This document shows, in pieces, positions 27,324 to 35,751 of a stretch of DNA of 64,000 bases. Under the pieces are notes generated by a model. It was not told where the DNA came from, searched no databases, and saw nothing but the letters and a program-made list of their open reading frames with translations. Location: the NCBI GenBank assembly GCA_030644725.1, contig CP130629.1, positions 4,417,501-4,481,500 of the forward strand, given 5' to 3'. The stretch's first letter is position 1. Every line of letters begins with the position of its first letter. The DNA is from Candidatus Electrothrix communis (GTDB lineage Bacteria > Desulfobacterota > Desulfobulbia > Desulfobulbales > Desulfobulbaceae). The translations under genes were made by a program, and so were the position numbers.

Positions 27324-29696
27324 ATGATAAAGTTGATAAAAGAAAATAGTCTGTTTGTATGTATCGTTACATTTTTCTGTATTTTTATCTCCTTAAAGGT
27401 GATTGACGAGTACAGAAATCTTTCACAGCTAGAAACAAAGATTTATTACGAAGATTCTAAAGTCCTGAAAAATTTTATTGAGGCATACAGTTCTGTTTAT
27501 CAGCGGGCTTTTGTTGAAAAACATATTTCACTGGATGAAGGTAATATGTATCTTCTTCCGGTCATGGCCATCCCAAAAATTGCAGAAGGATTTGCCGAAG
27601 TAACAGAAGGCAGGGTTACAGTTAACGCTGTGACTGACAGGCCGAGGAACCTGAATAACAAGGCTGACCCTGTTGAGGAGAAAGCCATACAGTTTTTTAA
27701 AGTCAATCCCACGGAACAGGAATATTTTCAAGAGGTGGTATCGGACAAAGAACAGTTCTACTTTTACGCTTCGCCGTTTTACATTCAAAAAATGTGTTTG
27801 CAATGTCACGGTACCAGAGAAGAGGTACTTCCCGATGTTGCTGAGAAATATTCGGACGGCTTTGATTATCAGGAGGGAGAGTTACGCGGAGTCATCAGTA
27901 TAAAGATGAAAAAAGCTAATGTCAGAAATGAGCTGATTAATTTCTTTCTTGTGAAGACGACTCTTGTTACTCTTGCGGGAAGTATTCTTTTTCTGACGGT
28001 TATCTTTTTTCTGATACGTAAACTTAAGAGACAGGATGCTCAATATACACATGATCTGGAACGAACTGTGCGGAACCAGACAAGTGAGTTGCAGGAGCAG
28101 GTTAACCTGCTGCGGGAGTATTCAAAAGTGCTTGATGCGAGCCTGATCGTTTCCAAAGGAGATCTCGAAGGAAATATCACCTATGTTAATGACAAGATGT
28201 GCCAAATTTTCGGCTATGGACCGAGTGAGCTTATTGGAAGGCCGCATTCGTTCCTGCAGTATTCTGATATGGAAGATCGTGTCTTTCTCGATTTATGGAA
28301 GAGTATCCAGGCGAAAAAAATCTGGCAGGGCTTGTTGAAGAATCGCAAGAAAGACGGAACCCATTGTTGGGCTCAGACAACTGTTTGCCCGATTTTGGAT
28401 AATACCGGAGAAATTGTTGAGTATATTTCCGCCAGAGCAGACGTAACAGAACTTGTTGAAAATCGACAGGAGATGCAGGCCCTGTTAACAACTGACAACC
28501 TGACCGGACTGCCCAATCGTTATCAAATGCTGATGGATCTCAGTGGGCAAGAGCTGATGACAGTTATTCTTTTTGATATCCATGCATTTTCCGATATTAA
28601 TGATTATTTTGGGATAGAGACGGGTGACAGTATTCTTGTTGAGTTTGTTCGACGTCTCCAGCAGGAATGCGAAGGGAAACCATGCAAACTGTATAAATTG
28701 CCGGGGGATCAGAGCGCCCTGCTGGTGAAGGAAAAATGGCCGTTACCTGAAGTTGAAGCGACCGTGGAGCAGCTCACAGATTGTATTACACGGAGGCCTT
28801 TCTATGTAAATGATAGCGAGATAGCTGTCCATGTGACCTGTGGTATTGCTTGGAATGTGGAGAAAAATGGTCTTCTTGAGGCTGATATCGCCTTGAAGCA
28901 AGCCAAGAAGAATCGGCAGGAGTATGTTGTCAATAACGAGAGTGGCAATATCATGCTGGAGCTGGAGAAGAATCACTCTATCGCCGTTGATATTAAAAAT
29001 GCCTTGCGCGAAGGAAGGGTTGTTACCTTTTTTCAACCTATTATCCGAGCAGCAACAGGAGAAATTGATAAATATGAATGCTTGGTTCGGATTATTGATG
29101 AAGACGGAACCGTCATTCCCCCTTGCCGATTTCTTGACGCAGCGAAGAAAGCGCGAATATATACCAAGATAACGATAGCTGTCATTGATCGGGCTTGCGC
29201 CGCTTTTGCAGATTCGACGATGGAGTTTTCAGTGAATTTATCCACCCAGGATATTCTTGATCTGGCTGTTGTTAAGCATTTGAAGAGTAAGTTGGGGAAG
29301 TCGTCAATAGGCGAAAGGGCTATTCTCGAGATTGTTGAAACAGAAGGTTTTGAGAATTACGATGAGGTAGCCCAGTTTATCAAAGAGATGAAGGAAATGG
29401 GCTGCAAGATAGCTATTGATGATTTTGGGAGCGGGCATTCTAATTATGAGCGACTCTTGAAGCTTCAGGTGGATTATTTAAAGATAGATGGGTCGATTTT
29501 AAAGAAATTGACCTCAGATGAGATTTCTCAAACTATCGTGGAAACCATTGTCGCGGTAGCGAAAAAACTTAAGATTGAAACCGTTGCGGAATTTGTCTAC
29601 GATAAGGAGACTGCCGAGTTGGCCACCTCGTTGGGAGTGGATTTTCTTCAAGGATATTATTTTTCCGAGCCATTACAGGAGCTTAAGAAAGGGTAA
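27324..29696 (+). CDS. Haem-sensing PAS-GGDEF-EAL c-di-GMP phosphodiesterase
   Basis: 790-aa inner-membrane signalling protein. TM1 about 9-27; a periplasmic Tll0287/DUF3365-like domain with a c-type haem motif CLQCH at 158-162; TM2 about 207-231; PAS about 265-385; GGDEF-like about 390-545 whose signature reads PGDQS (460-464), so cyclase activity is doubtful; EAL domain about 555-790 with ECL (585-587) in place of EAL, but the metal and catalytic residues NLS, IVETE, DDFGSG (699-704), YLKID and QGYYFSEP retained. I infer a redox- or ligand-controlled c-di-GMP hydrolase. A second protein with the same sensor type is at 54940-57330. Confidence 0.85.
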   Translation: MIKLIKENSLFVCIVTFFCIFISLKVIDEYRNLSQLETKIYYEDSKVLKNFIEAYSSVYQRAFVEKHISLDEGNMYLLPVMAIPKIAEGFAEVTEGRVTVNAVTDRPRNLNNKADPVEEKAIQFFKVNPTEQEYFQEVVSDKEQFYFYASPFYIQKMCLQCHGTREEVLPDVAEKYSDGFDYQEGELRGVISIKMKKANVRNELINFFLVKTTLVTLAGSILFLTVIFFLIRKLKRQDAQYTHDLERTVRNQTSELQEQVNLLREYSKVLDASLIVSKGDLEGNITYVNDKMCQIFGYGPSELIGRPHSFLQYSDMEDRVFLDLWKSIQAKKIWQGLLKNRKKDGTHCWAQTTVCPILDNTGEIVEYISARADVTELVENRQEMQALLTTDNLTGLPNRYQMLMDLSGQELMTVILFDIHAFSDINDYFGIETGDSILVEFVRRLQQECEGKPCKLYKLPGDQSALLVKEKWPLPEVEATVEQLTDCITRRPFYVNDSEIAVHVTCGIAWNVEKNGLLEADIALKQAKKNRQEYVVNNESGNIMLELEKNHSIAVDIKNALREGRVVTFFQPIIRAATGEIDKYECLVRIIDEDGTVIPPCRFLDAAKKARIYTKITIAVIDRACAAFADSTMEFSVNLSTQDILDLAVVKHLKSKLGKSSIGERAILEIVETEGFENYDEVAQFIKEMKEMGCKIAIDDFGSGHSNYERLLKLQVDYLKIDGSILKKLTSDEISQTIVETIVAVAKKLKIETVAEFVYDKETAELATSLGVDFLQGYYFSEPLQELKKG

Positions 29697-29851
29697 GGGC
29701 TGAGTCGGACCTGAAGGGAAGGGGGGCACGGGCAACCTTCTTGAAAAAAATGACTTACCTGTTCTACCATGCTTTTCTTTGGGTAGAGGACGTGGTGGGC
29801 ATGTCAGGGACTAACGAATAGTTTTTTATAAAATTATATATTTGGTTTGAT

Positions 29852-30637
29852 ATGGTGCGCTATAAAACTTTGAGCTGTGTTTCTGTTTTCCTTTGGATTT
29901 TTTCTGTTCAAACTGCCTTTTCCATTGGGGTGGATCCGGCCAGCAAAAGATCGTTACGGAAAACGTTGAACAATTATTCTGCATCCAAAAAAAGCAGTTC
30001 AAAAAACAACAGCTCATCAAGCTCAGGGAAAAAGGGAACATCACGTACTGGTGAAAGCAGTTCCGGTTCAGCAGGTCGAGGGAAAAAAGAAAAGAATAAA
30101 ATTTTGTACACCTTGCCGGACCCTAAGGAGTTTCAGGCCGCAACAATGGTCGACATCGAAGATGGCGATACTCTACGTGTTATTTTGGATGACTCGCAGG
30201 TTACAGTGAGTCTCTATGGAATTGATAGTCCAGAACGAACGCAGCCTCACGGCATGAAAGCTGTCCAAGCTCTTACGAAATTGCTCAACAGAAAGAAAAT
30301 TAGCCTGCAGATCTATGATAAAGACGGGGGAGCTCGTCGATGTCTGGCCGTTGTTTCTGTCGGAGACAAAAACGTTAACGAATTGCTGGTGAAGGGCGGT
30401 CATGCCTGGGTGCAGAGAGAATATTGCTATGAGTCCTTTTGCACGGACTGGCTTTCCTCTCAAGCTCAAGCGAAAGCAGCGAAGAAGGGTTTATGGTCTG
30501 ATCCTGAGCCGATAGCACCGAGGGTGTGGCGAGCAATGCCCCCGGAAAGGAGGGATGTTCTTCAGCGTGGGTATAGCCCTGTTGATAATGGATTACGTTC
30601 CAGGTACGGTAAGGATACCACTATTATCGGGCGCTAA
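29852..30637 (+). CDS. Secreted staphylococcal-nuclease-like protein
   Basis: 261 aa. Signal peptide about 8-25, then a Ser/Lys/Gly-rich linker (about 35-82), and an SNase (thermonuclease) domain about 92-220 with DIEDGDTLRV, YGIDSPERTQ and RRCLAV. By alignment from memory to staphylococcal nuclease, Asp21, Asp40, Glu43 and Arg87 have counterparts, whereas Arg35 appears as Ser (VSLYGID), so activity may be altered. The domain ends with AKKGLWSD, as usual. Likely periplasmic or extracellular. Terminator hairpin immediately follows. Confidence 0.78.
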   Translation: MVRYKTLSCVSVFLWIFSVQTAFSIGVDPASKRSLRKTLNNYSASKKSSSKNNSSSSSGKKGTSRTGESSSGSAGRGKKEKNKILYTLPDPKEFQAATMVDIEDGDTLRVILDDSQVTVSLYGIDSPERTQPHGMKAVQALTKLLNRKKISLQIYDKDGGARRCLAVVSVGDKNVNELLVKGGHAWVQREYCYESFCTDWLSSQAQAKAAKKGLWSDPEPIAPRVWRAMPPERRDVLQRGYSPVDNGLRSRYGKDTTIIGR

Positions 30638-30638
30638 G

Positions 30639-30667
30639 GCGCGAAGCACAGTCCCCTGGCTTCGCGC
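30639..30667. terminator. Hairpin at end of SNase gene
   Basis: 9-bp perfect stem (gcgcgaagc / gcttcgcgc) with an 11-nt loop; it starts 2 nt after the SNase stop codon. Before the IS insertion it would have separated the two convergent genes and could have acted on both strands. Confidence 0.55.
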
Positions 30668-30693
30668 TATTCTCCACCTCTCGCTTCTCGTCC

Positions 30694-30699
30694 TTCTAT
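30694..30699. repeat. Target-site duplication, left copy
   Basis: ttctat, identical to 32795-32800, directly flanking the IS element. Confidence 0.6.
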
Positions 30700-30714
30700 G
30701 AGCCTGTTGATTAA
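30700..30714 (+). repeat. IS left terminal inverted repeat
   Basis: gagcctgttgattaa; 14 of 15 bases pair with the right end at 32780-32794. Confidence 0.65.
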
Positions 30715-30866
30715 ATGCGGTCAGCAAAACCAACTATAATCGACTATAGTCAGTAGTGATTCTCAGACAGTAATGATTTCGTGGCCTATTCCGAAAAAAA
30801 ATTCTCGTAAAACAATATTTCCAGCATTTTTTACCCAAAACAGGAGAAAACAAGGCCAAAGCCCTC

Positions 30867-32201
30867 CTATGCGACCACATTTGATGGATTTTGGACGGAG
30901 TTCTGCGTAAAACGGATAAATCGCTTCACATTACAACTTATTCCAGCCATCACTAACTGTAGCCGGGATCCTTTTTCATTTCGATGACGTGATTGCCTGC
31001 CGTCGTGTGCATTGGCAATTTCGTTTACAAGACTTTCGGCTCCTGCACGGATACCACATTTCCTGCGGTATTCTGGATCACCCATATACTGATGATGGCG
31101 AGCGGCTCCAGCATATTGTGCCTCGTCCACAGTTAATGTTGCTATTTTAACACCAATTTTAACCGGACAACGGTCACAGACGCCACAAGCTCTACAAACA
31201 TCACTGTTGAAATGAACCAGGAGTTTGCCGGTTTTCTCACTGCGAGGCTGATCGATCGGAACTTGATTTTTCGGGCAGGACAAAACAGAAAGCTCTTTCG
31301 TCTCATCATTAATTTGAACCTTAAAGTCAGCAATATCAAGAGGGCGGTCTATGTCAGCAAACCCTTCTATACTCTGTGATCGTCCTGAACTGGGACCTGC
31401 CAAGTCTATACCCCTTGCTGCCGCTTCCAGGATTGACTGTCCATTGACAAAACCAGCATCCGCATTCAGTTCTTTTGGTTTCAGATTGTTCTCTTCAAGT
31501 CGTTGTTCTATAAAAGATATTTCTGTTGCATCAGCATGAGTTGCGGCTTCAAGGTTTACATCAGTAATAAATTGAACTTTGTTATCAGGATCGCAAGTTT
31601 CGGTAACAAATCCTTTATGACCAACAACCGTTTGGTTCCTTTTACGCGTATATTCAGCATCGGTATTATGCGGAGTGGATATGATTTTATCACCCACCGG
31701 CTTCGCCCGCATTTCTATCTCAGGTTCAGCAGGAACAATATTTTTTGTACTGTCAGCTGATTCATCAGCAGGTGTCATGTTGCCAGACGATATTTCCTCT
31801 TCAGAGTCAACCGGAGCGGTATTCCTTGCAGCTTCAACGAGTTCTTTGTCAGAGTCAACATCAGCAGGAGAAGAAGAAAGGTCATTTTCAGATTTAACAG
31901 CACACTGCTGATCAAACACTTGGGCTAATGTCTTAAATGTCTGGTAATGGCCCACTTGATGATGATGTTCAAAAGATGTTTTCAGCAGGTAAAGATCCTT
32001 GGCCATTTCCTTGATTCGACCTCTGGCCTTATCTTTATCCTTTTCTGTTAAATCAAAATTATCCTGTAGGTAATCAAGGGAAAGTTCGTCTTTTACCTCT
32101 GCATACAGTCCGGGCTTATGCTTTCGTAGTGCTTGAAGAAACCCCCTGATGGTTTCCTTGAATAATCCATAACGGGAAAGTGTCGCGAGCCATCCAAGCA
32201 T
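30867..32201 (-). pseudogene. IS transposase, C-terminal part (frameshifted)
   Basis: Open frame of 444 aa for the catalytic part of an IS1182-like transposase. Acidic residues of the DDE triad can be placed in STPHNTDAEYTRK, LNADAGFVNG and GIRAGAESLVNE; a Cys-rich segment (CRACGVCDRCP) and YRRKCGIRAGAES match family C-termini. A Ser/Glu/Pro-rich variable spacer lies at about 115-180. The frame joins the N-terminal part at 32203-32207, where a run of five A (T on the coding strand) would need one more base to restore one reading frame. Either inactivated, or made by -1 slippage, or a sequence error. Confidence 0.75.
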
Positions 32202-32644
32202 GAAAAAGAATCAACGCGCTGTTTCTTCTTTGAAACCCCACAGCTTTTGATAAAGTTATTGGTGAGGTCGACAAAGAGTTGGTAAGTGGCTTTATCATCT
32301 TCGATTTGCTGATAAAACTTGAATAACGTGGTATGGTCGATAAAGGCTTGTCCAAATTCTGAATATGTCGCATTGATCCAATCGATCCTGCGCATAAACA
32401 TAAACTCAACCTGCCGCCAGTTGAGTTGTTCCAGAACCATAAAAATGAGCAGGGATACTTTCAGCTTGATTGAAATATTCGGTGCCCCGGCCTCTTTCGA
32501 ATAAAGATGCTTGAACTGGTTTTCGTCTATGAGAGGCCAAATTTTATCTTTGTAGATAAACGACCAGTCGTCTTTTGGCAAAATACCCGCCATCTGAAAA
32601 GCTGGTTCTGTGAGAGTTAATTGGGGACTTGTTTTTTTGAACAT
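32196..32644 (-). pseudogene. IS transposase, N-terminal part
   Basis: N-terminal DUF772-type DNA-binding region of the same transposase (about 150 residues), with LIDENQFKHLYS and the LLIFMVLEQLNWRQVEFMF helix typical of IS1182-like enzymes. Sequence stays family-like up to QRVDSF, where the reading frame is lost; the frame itself runs on out of phase to 32093. Read together with 30867-32201 it would form one normal-length transposase. Confidence 0.75.
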
Positions 32645-32779
32645 GTTGACTTTACCTGATTATGAATTAATCATCTGATATCAATCGTATATAACATGTC
32701 ACCAGTTGGGTTGTCAAGAGTTTTTCATAAGCAAATAGCATTATTTCAGACAGTTAAGGCGGGGCAGCGCCTTGGTGGC

Positions 32780-32794
32780 TTAATCAACAGACTC
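32780..32794 (-). repeat. IS right terminal inverted repeat
   Basis: Plus-strand reading ttaatcaacagactc, inverted match of 30700-30714 with one mismatch. Confidence 0.65.
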
Positions 32795-32800
32795 TTCTAT
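32795..32800. repeat. Target-site duplication, right copy
   Basis: ttctat; it contains the stop codon (TAG on the minus strand, 32797-32799) of the VCBS-repeat gene. Confidence 0.6.
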
Positions 32801-34515
32801 GGGGTACCGGGATTCTCTTTTTCTTGACCCCCAAGGATATAGGAGTGAACAAGAGATTTTTTTGCACGCCATAGTGACATCAGGTTACTCGTGTATTCCT
32901 GCTCTATAGAAACAAGGCGAAATTTACCAGGTTGGTTTGTATCTCGAAGCAGTTGAAAATCAACAGTATAGCCTGGAAGTCTTGGCGTTTCCCATATTGT
33001 TTTCATTGTGCCGTCGGTCCAGCTCAAAGCACTGACCGAGGAGCCTTCAAAGGATCTCAGTCGTTTTAAAAAAGTAATAGCAGCTAAACGGTTACGCCCT
33101 ATGATGATTTCCGGTGTACCGTCTCTATTCAGATCCTGAGCAATAATTCGACTATGCAGGTAAATGGGCTCCGGATTATTGGTTGGATTGCGATCACCAT
33201 CGAGAGTGCTTGTTAGAGTTCCAAGAATTTCCTTACTTGCTCCATGATTTTTTTCGCTTTTCCATAATGTTCTTCCACTGTTGTCGATAACTGCCAGCTT
33301 GTTTCCGCGAGTAATCCCGATAAATTCTAAGGCCCCATCCAGGTTCAGATCCACAGTAATAAAGTCATAGATATTAAATCCTGGAGGAAAAGTAAGTCGT
33401 TTTATTTTCCTCAATGAGCCGTCAGATTCTCTTTTTAAGCTGTAAAAAACGTTGTTTCCAGTTTCTTGAAGAGCGTTTTCCTGACCAAGAAGAAGAGAGC
33501 GGCCCTCTGCATCAACAGTGGGGCGGAGGTAGTAGGGAGCATTTTGATAAAGAACATGGAATGCCCTACCATCCCATTCCAAAATCTGTGATGCAGGTTT
33601 GCTCCCGTTACTAGCTCCTATGTAGATCTCCAATAAGCCGTTGTTGTCAAGATCAGCAAGGTGGACTGTATGGAGACCGAGATGACGGGCGAGAGGCTGA
33701 AAAGCGATGCGCTGAAAAGAAGAATTTGGACTTCTGTGATAGAGGGCCACGCTTGCTTTTTCCAGAAGAACGAATTCTTCTTTCCCGTCATTGTTCAGGT
33801 CACCCGCAGTCATGGCTAGGGCTGTTGAGGAAGGTAAAATATCCCTCCTTGAAGATTGAATACCGAAAGAAGTATTTTTTATTTCCGGCCCCGTGGTGAT
33901 TTCATCAGCGCTATGCTTTTTTTCTTTAAAAAGTCGTTCTGGATGAGCGGTATGGAACCCTTTGAGTCTGCCATTTTCAGCTATAACCTCATCTTTTTTC
34001 GGGCGGGGCACGGAAAATATTTTCTCCGCAATATCCAGAGAAAGCTCGTCCAGGGCGGATAAAGCGCGGTCAAGTTGATTGAATGTTTGCGATAAAGAAA
34101 TCTGAGCTGTTGGTCGATGGCTAAAGACGTGTATTGTGATTTCATAGCCTTCTTCTTTTTCTTTGAGGGTACCTGCCAAAAGGGAGGTATTGGCCATTTT
34201 TTGTATTATTTTTTGTACGGCAACGTTATCTTGTTGGAGAAGCAGATTTGTGATTCTGTCTATTTCGGCGCTGTGCGGTGCGACAATATGGTTGGTTCTT
34301 TTGGTGATACGGGTCGCCAATATATTGGCAAGTCCAGTTTGGAGATGAGGACGTGGTGCTTTCGTTTCAACTTCAAAAGGAGGGATGATAATTATTTGCT
34401 CGTTCTCTCTGCCCTGGTTGTCACTGGTGGTTTCCGCTGTACTTGCAGTGACTGGTATTGTTAGAAAAATGAGAGTAAGAAGTGTATAAAAAAGAATGAG
34501 GAGGGATTGTGGCAT
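32797..34515 (-). CDS. Secreted VCBS/FG-GAP repeat protein
   Basis: 572 aa. Signal peptide about residues 3-25 (SLLILFYTLLTLIFLTIPV). An N-terminal alpha/beta domain (about 40-175) with an IIIIPPFEV start resembles periplasmic nucleotide- or glycan-assembly factors of the TolB-N/CsgG type, but I cannot name it. FG-GAP/VCBS beta-propeller repeats follow, each with an Asp-rich loop such as DLNNDGKEE, DLDNNGLLE, DLNLDGALE and DLNRDGTPE. Start ATG 34515 gives a standard signal peptide; ATG 34560 would add 15 residues. The stop codon lies inside the IS target duplication. Confidence 0.7.
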   Translation of the reverse strand: MPQSLLILFYTLLTLIFLTIPVTASTAETTSDNQGRENEQIIIIPPFEVETKAPRPHLQTGLANILATRITKRTNHIVAPHSAEIDRITNLLLQQDNVAVQKIIQKMANTSLLAGTLKEKEEGYEITIHVFSHRPTAQISLSQTFNQLDRALSALDELSLDIAEKIFSVPRPKKDEVIAENGRLKGFHTAHPERLFKEKKHSADEITTGPEIKNTSFGIQSSRRDILPSSTALAMTAGDLNNDGKEEFVLLEKASVALYHRSPNSSFQRIAFQPLARHLGLHTVHLADLDNNGLLEIYIGASNGSKPASQILEWDGRAFHVLYQNAPYYLRPTVDAEGRSLLLGQENALQETGNNVFYSLKRESDGSLRKIKRLTFPPGFNIYDFITVDLNLDGALEFIGITRGNKLAVIDNSGRTLWKSEKNHGASKEILGTLTSTLDGDRNPTNNPEPIYLHSRIIAQDLNRDGTPEIIIGRNRLAAITFLKRLRSFEGSSVSALSWTDGTMKTIWETPRLPGYTVDFQLLRDTNQPGKFRLVSIEQEYTSNLMSLWRAKKSLVHSYILGGQEKENPGTP

Positions 34516-34902
34516 AATCCGCAGCCTGGCAGCAAAGTGATGACAGTGATATGAATTCATAGCTGGTTAATATTCTGATATTGAAGAGGTTGTGCGGTAC
34601 TTCAAATTGTACCCACAGGAATGATCTTTTTCGCAAGGACGTTACTGAACTCATTAGGATAAAAGGCCTGATGTTCAGCATAGTTATTTACAGGGCCGCT
34701 GAGGAGGCAAACATTTAGTGGACCCCTTAACGACATAGCATCCTTTGATTATAACGCAAGAGATAATTCTTGTCGACAAGTAGGACTATTCTGTGGGGAT
34801 TTCAGCTGTGGTTTTTATTGGGAGGGGAGGTGAGCGTATCTCCTGCAGCGACGGTACGGTATCGCTGCAAGAGAGTAAGCGGAAAGGAAGGTATTCGGTT
34901 TT
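34516..34902. other. Intergenic region with one short stem
   Basis: About 390 bp between the VCBS gene and the outer-membrane protein gene. No ORF. It has an 8-bp inverted repeat (34844-34851 with 34862-34869, tgcagcga / tcgctgca) about 35 nt past the outer-membrane protein stop, without a T-run. The VCBS promoter should lie here but is not obvious. Confidence 0.4.
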
Positions 34903-35631
34903 TTAATAAGAGAAACTGATGGACATACCACCGTAAAAGGCATTTTGTCCGTCCTCTGGGTCAAAGAAATTCTCAATGTCGTTTCGTGCCCCCTGGTCGC
35001 CTTCGGTGAGTAGGGCGCGTGACCATTGGAACTCCGGAGTAACTGTCACGAATCCCTTGTAGGAGACCGGAAGGTACAGTGACATAGAGGCAGCCTTGTT
35101 GGTGCTGTTTTCTTCATCAGGATTATTGGCGAGCAATACGGCTTTTGAGCCGAGGCCGACTGCTAAATCAGTGTTGAGTTGAAACGATCGTGAAAGATCA
35201 AGAGTTACGTACCAAGGCCTTTCTTGTATATTGTTCAACGTATTTTTGCTGTAATTATCCAGACCAAGCAGAACAGAGCCTTTGTTCTGATCTTTGTCGC
35301 CCGTGGTATAGATGTACCCGGCAGAAAAACCGAGACGACCTTCCGAGCCTCCATAAGAGAGCGTGATATCCTGGCCGTCAAACTGTCCTTGTTCGACAAA
35401 TAATCCTTTCATCATGTTTTTTGATTGACCAAGGGACAGGCTTACTCCTGGTGAACTCTCATTATTGAGGCCGCCATACATCCCAGCGGCCATTAAAAGG
35501 CTGCTCACCGCACTTTCGTCATAAGTGCCGCTGATGATGTTCTGCTTGGCATCTTCAGCACGTGCGGACTCATTGCCGATCAATAATGCTGTTAGTGCAA
35601 TACACAGATATGGAATTTTTTTGCTGACCAT
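34903..35631 (-). CDS. Small outer-membrane beta-barrel protein
   Basis: 242 aa. Signal peptide about 4-25 (ending ARAEDA). Alternating hydrophobic strands rich in Gly, Ser and Tyr and a C-terminal SFSY ending in an aromatic residue indicate an outer-membrane barrel, perhaps of 8-10 strands. No specific family assigned. The start ATG 35631 is supported by the good promoter whose -10 lies just upstream; a longer frame to 35703 would begin inside that promoter. Confidence 0.65.
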   Translation of the reverse strand: MVSKKIPYLCIALTALLIGNESARAEDAKQNIISGTYDESAVSSLLMAAGMYGGLNNESSPGVSLSLGQSKNMMKGLFVEQGQFDGQDITLSYGGSEGRLGFSAGYIYTTGDKDQNKGSVLLGLDNYSKNTLNNIQERPWYVTLDLSRSFQLNTDLAVGLGSKAVLLANNPDEENSTNKAASMSLYLPVSYKGFVTVTPEFQWSRALLTEGDQGARNDIENFFDPEDGQNAFYGGMSISFSY

Positions 35632-35674
35632 TTTTTTTCTCTGTAATGTAATTATTCTCATCAATCTATACTTT

Positions 35675-35703
35675 AGTATAATTCCTGCAAAGTAAAATAG
35701 CAA
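35675..35703 (-). promoter_or_regulatory. Sigma70-type promoter of outer-membrane protein gene
   Basis: On the minus strand TTGCTA (35703-35698), 17-bp spacer, TATACT (35680-35675). Predicted start of transcription about 35668, leaving a leader of about 37 nt before ATG 35631. Confidence 0.6.
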
Positions 35704-35751
35704 TACAAAAAACTGTACAAAGTGGTACTCGTAAAAAAATAAAACTGATAA

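Larger units (their letters stand above)
30700..32794 (-). mobile_element. IS1182-family-like insertion sequence
   Basis: About 2.1 kb. Terminal inverted repeats of 15 bp with one mismatch (30700-30714 against 32780-32794) and a 6-bp direct repeat ttctat on both sides. It encodes a DDE transposase of the DUF772/DDE_Tnp_1 type on the minus strand, now split by a one-base shift. It lies between two convergent genes and does not disrupt either reading frame. Confidence 0.8.
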
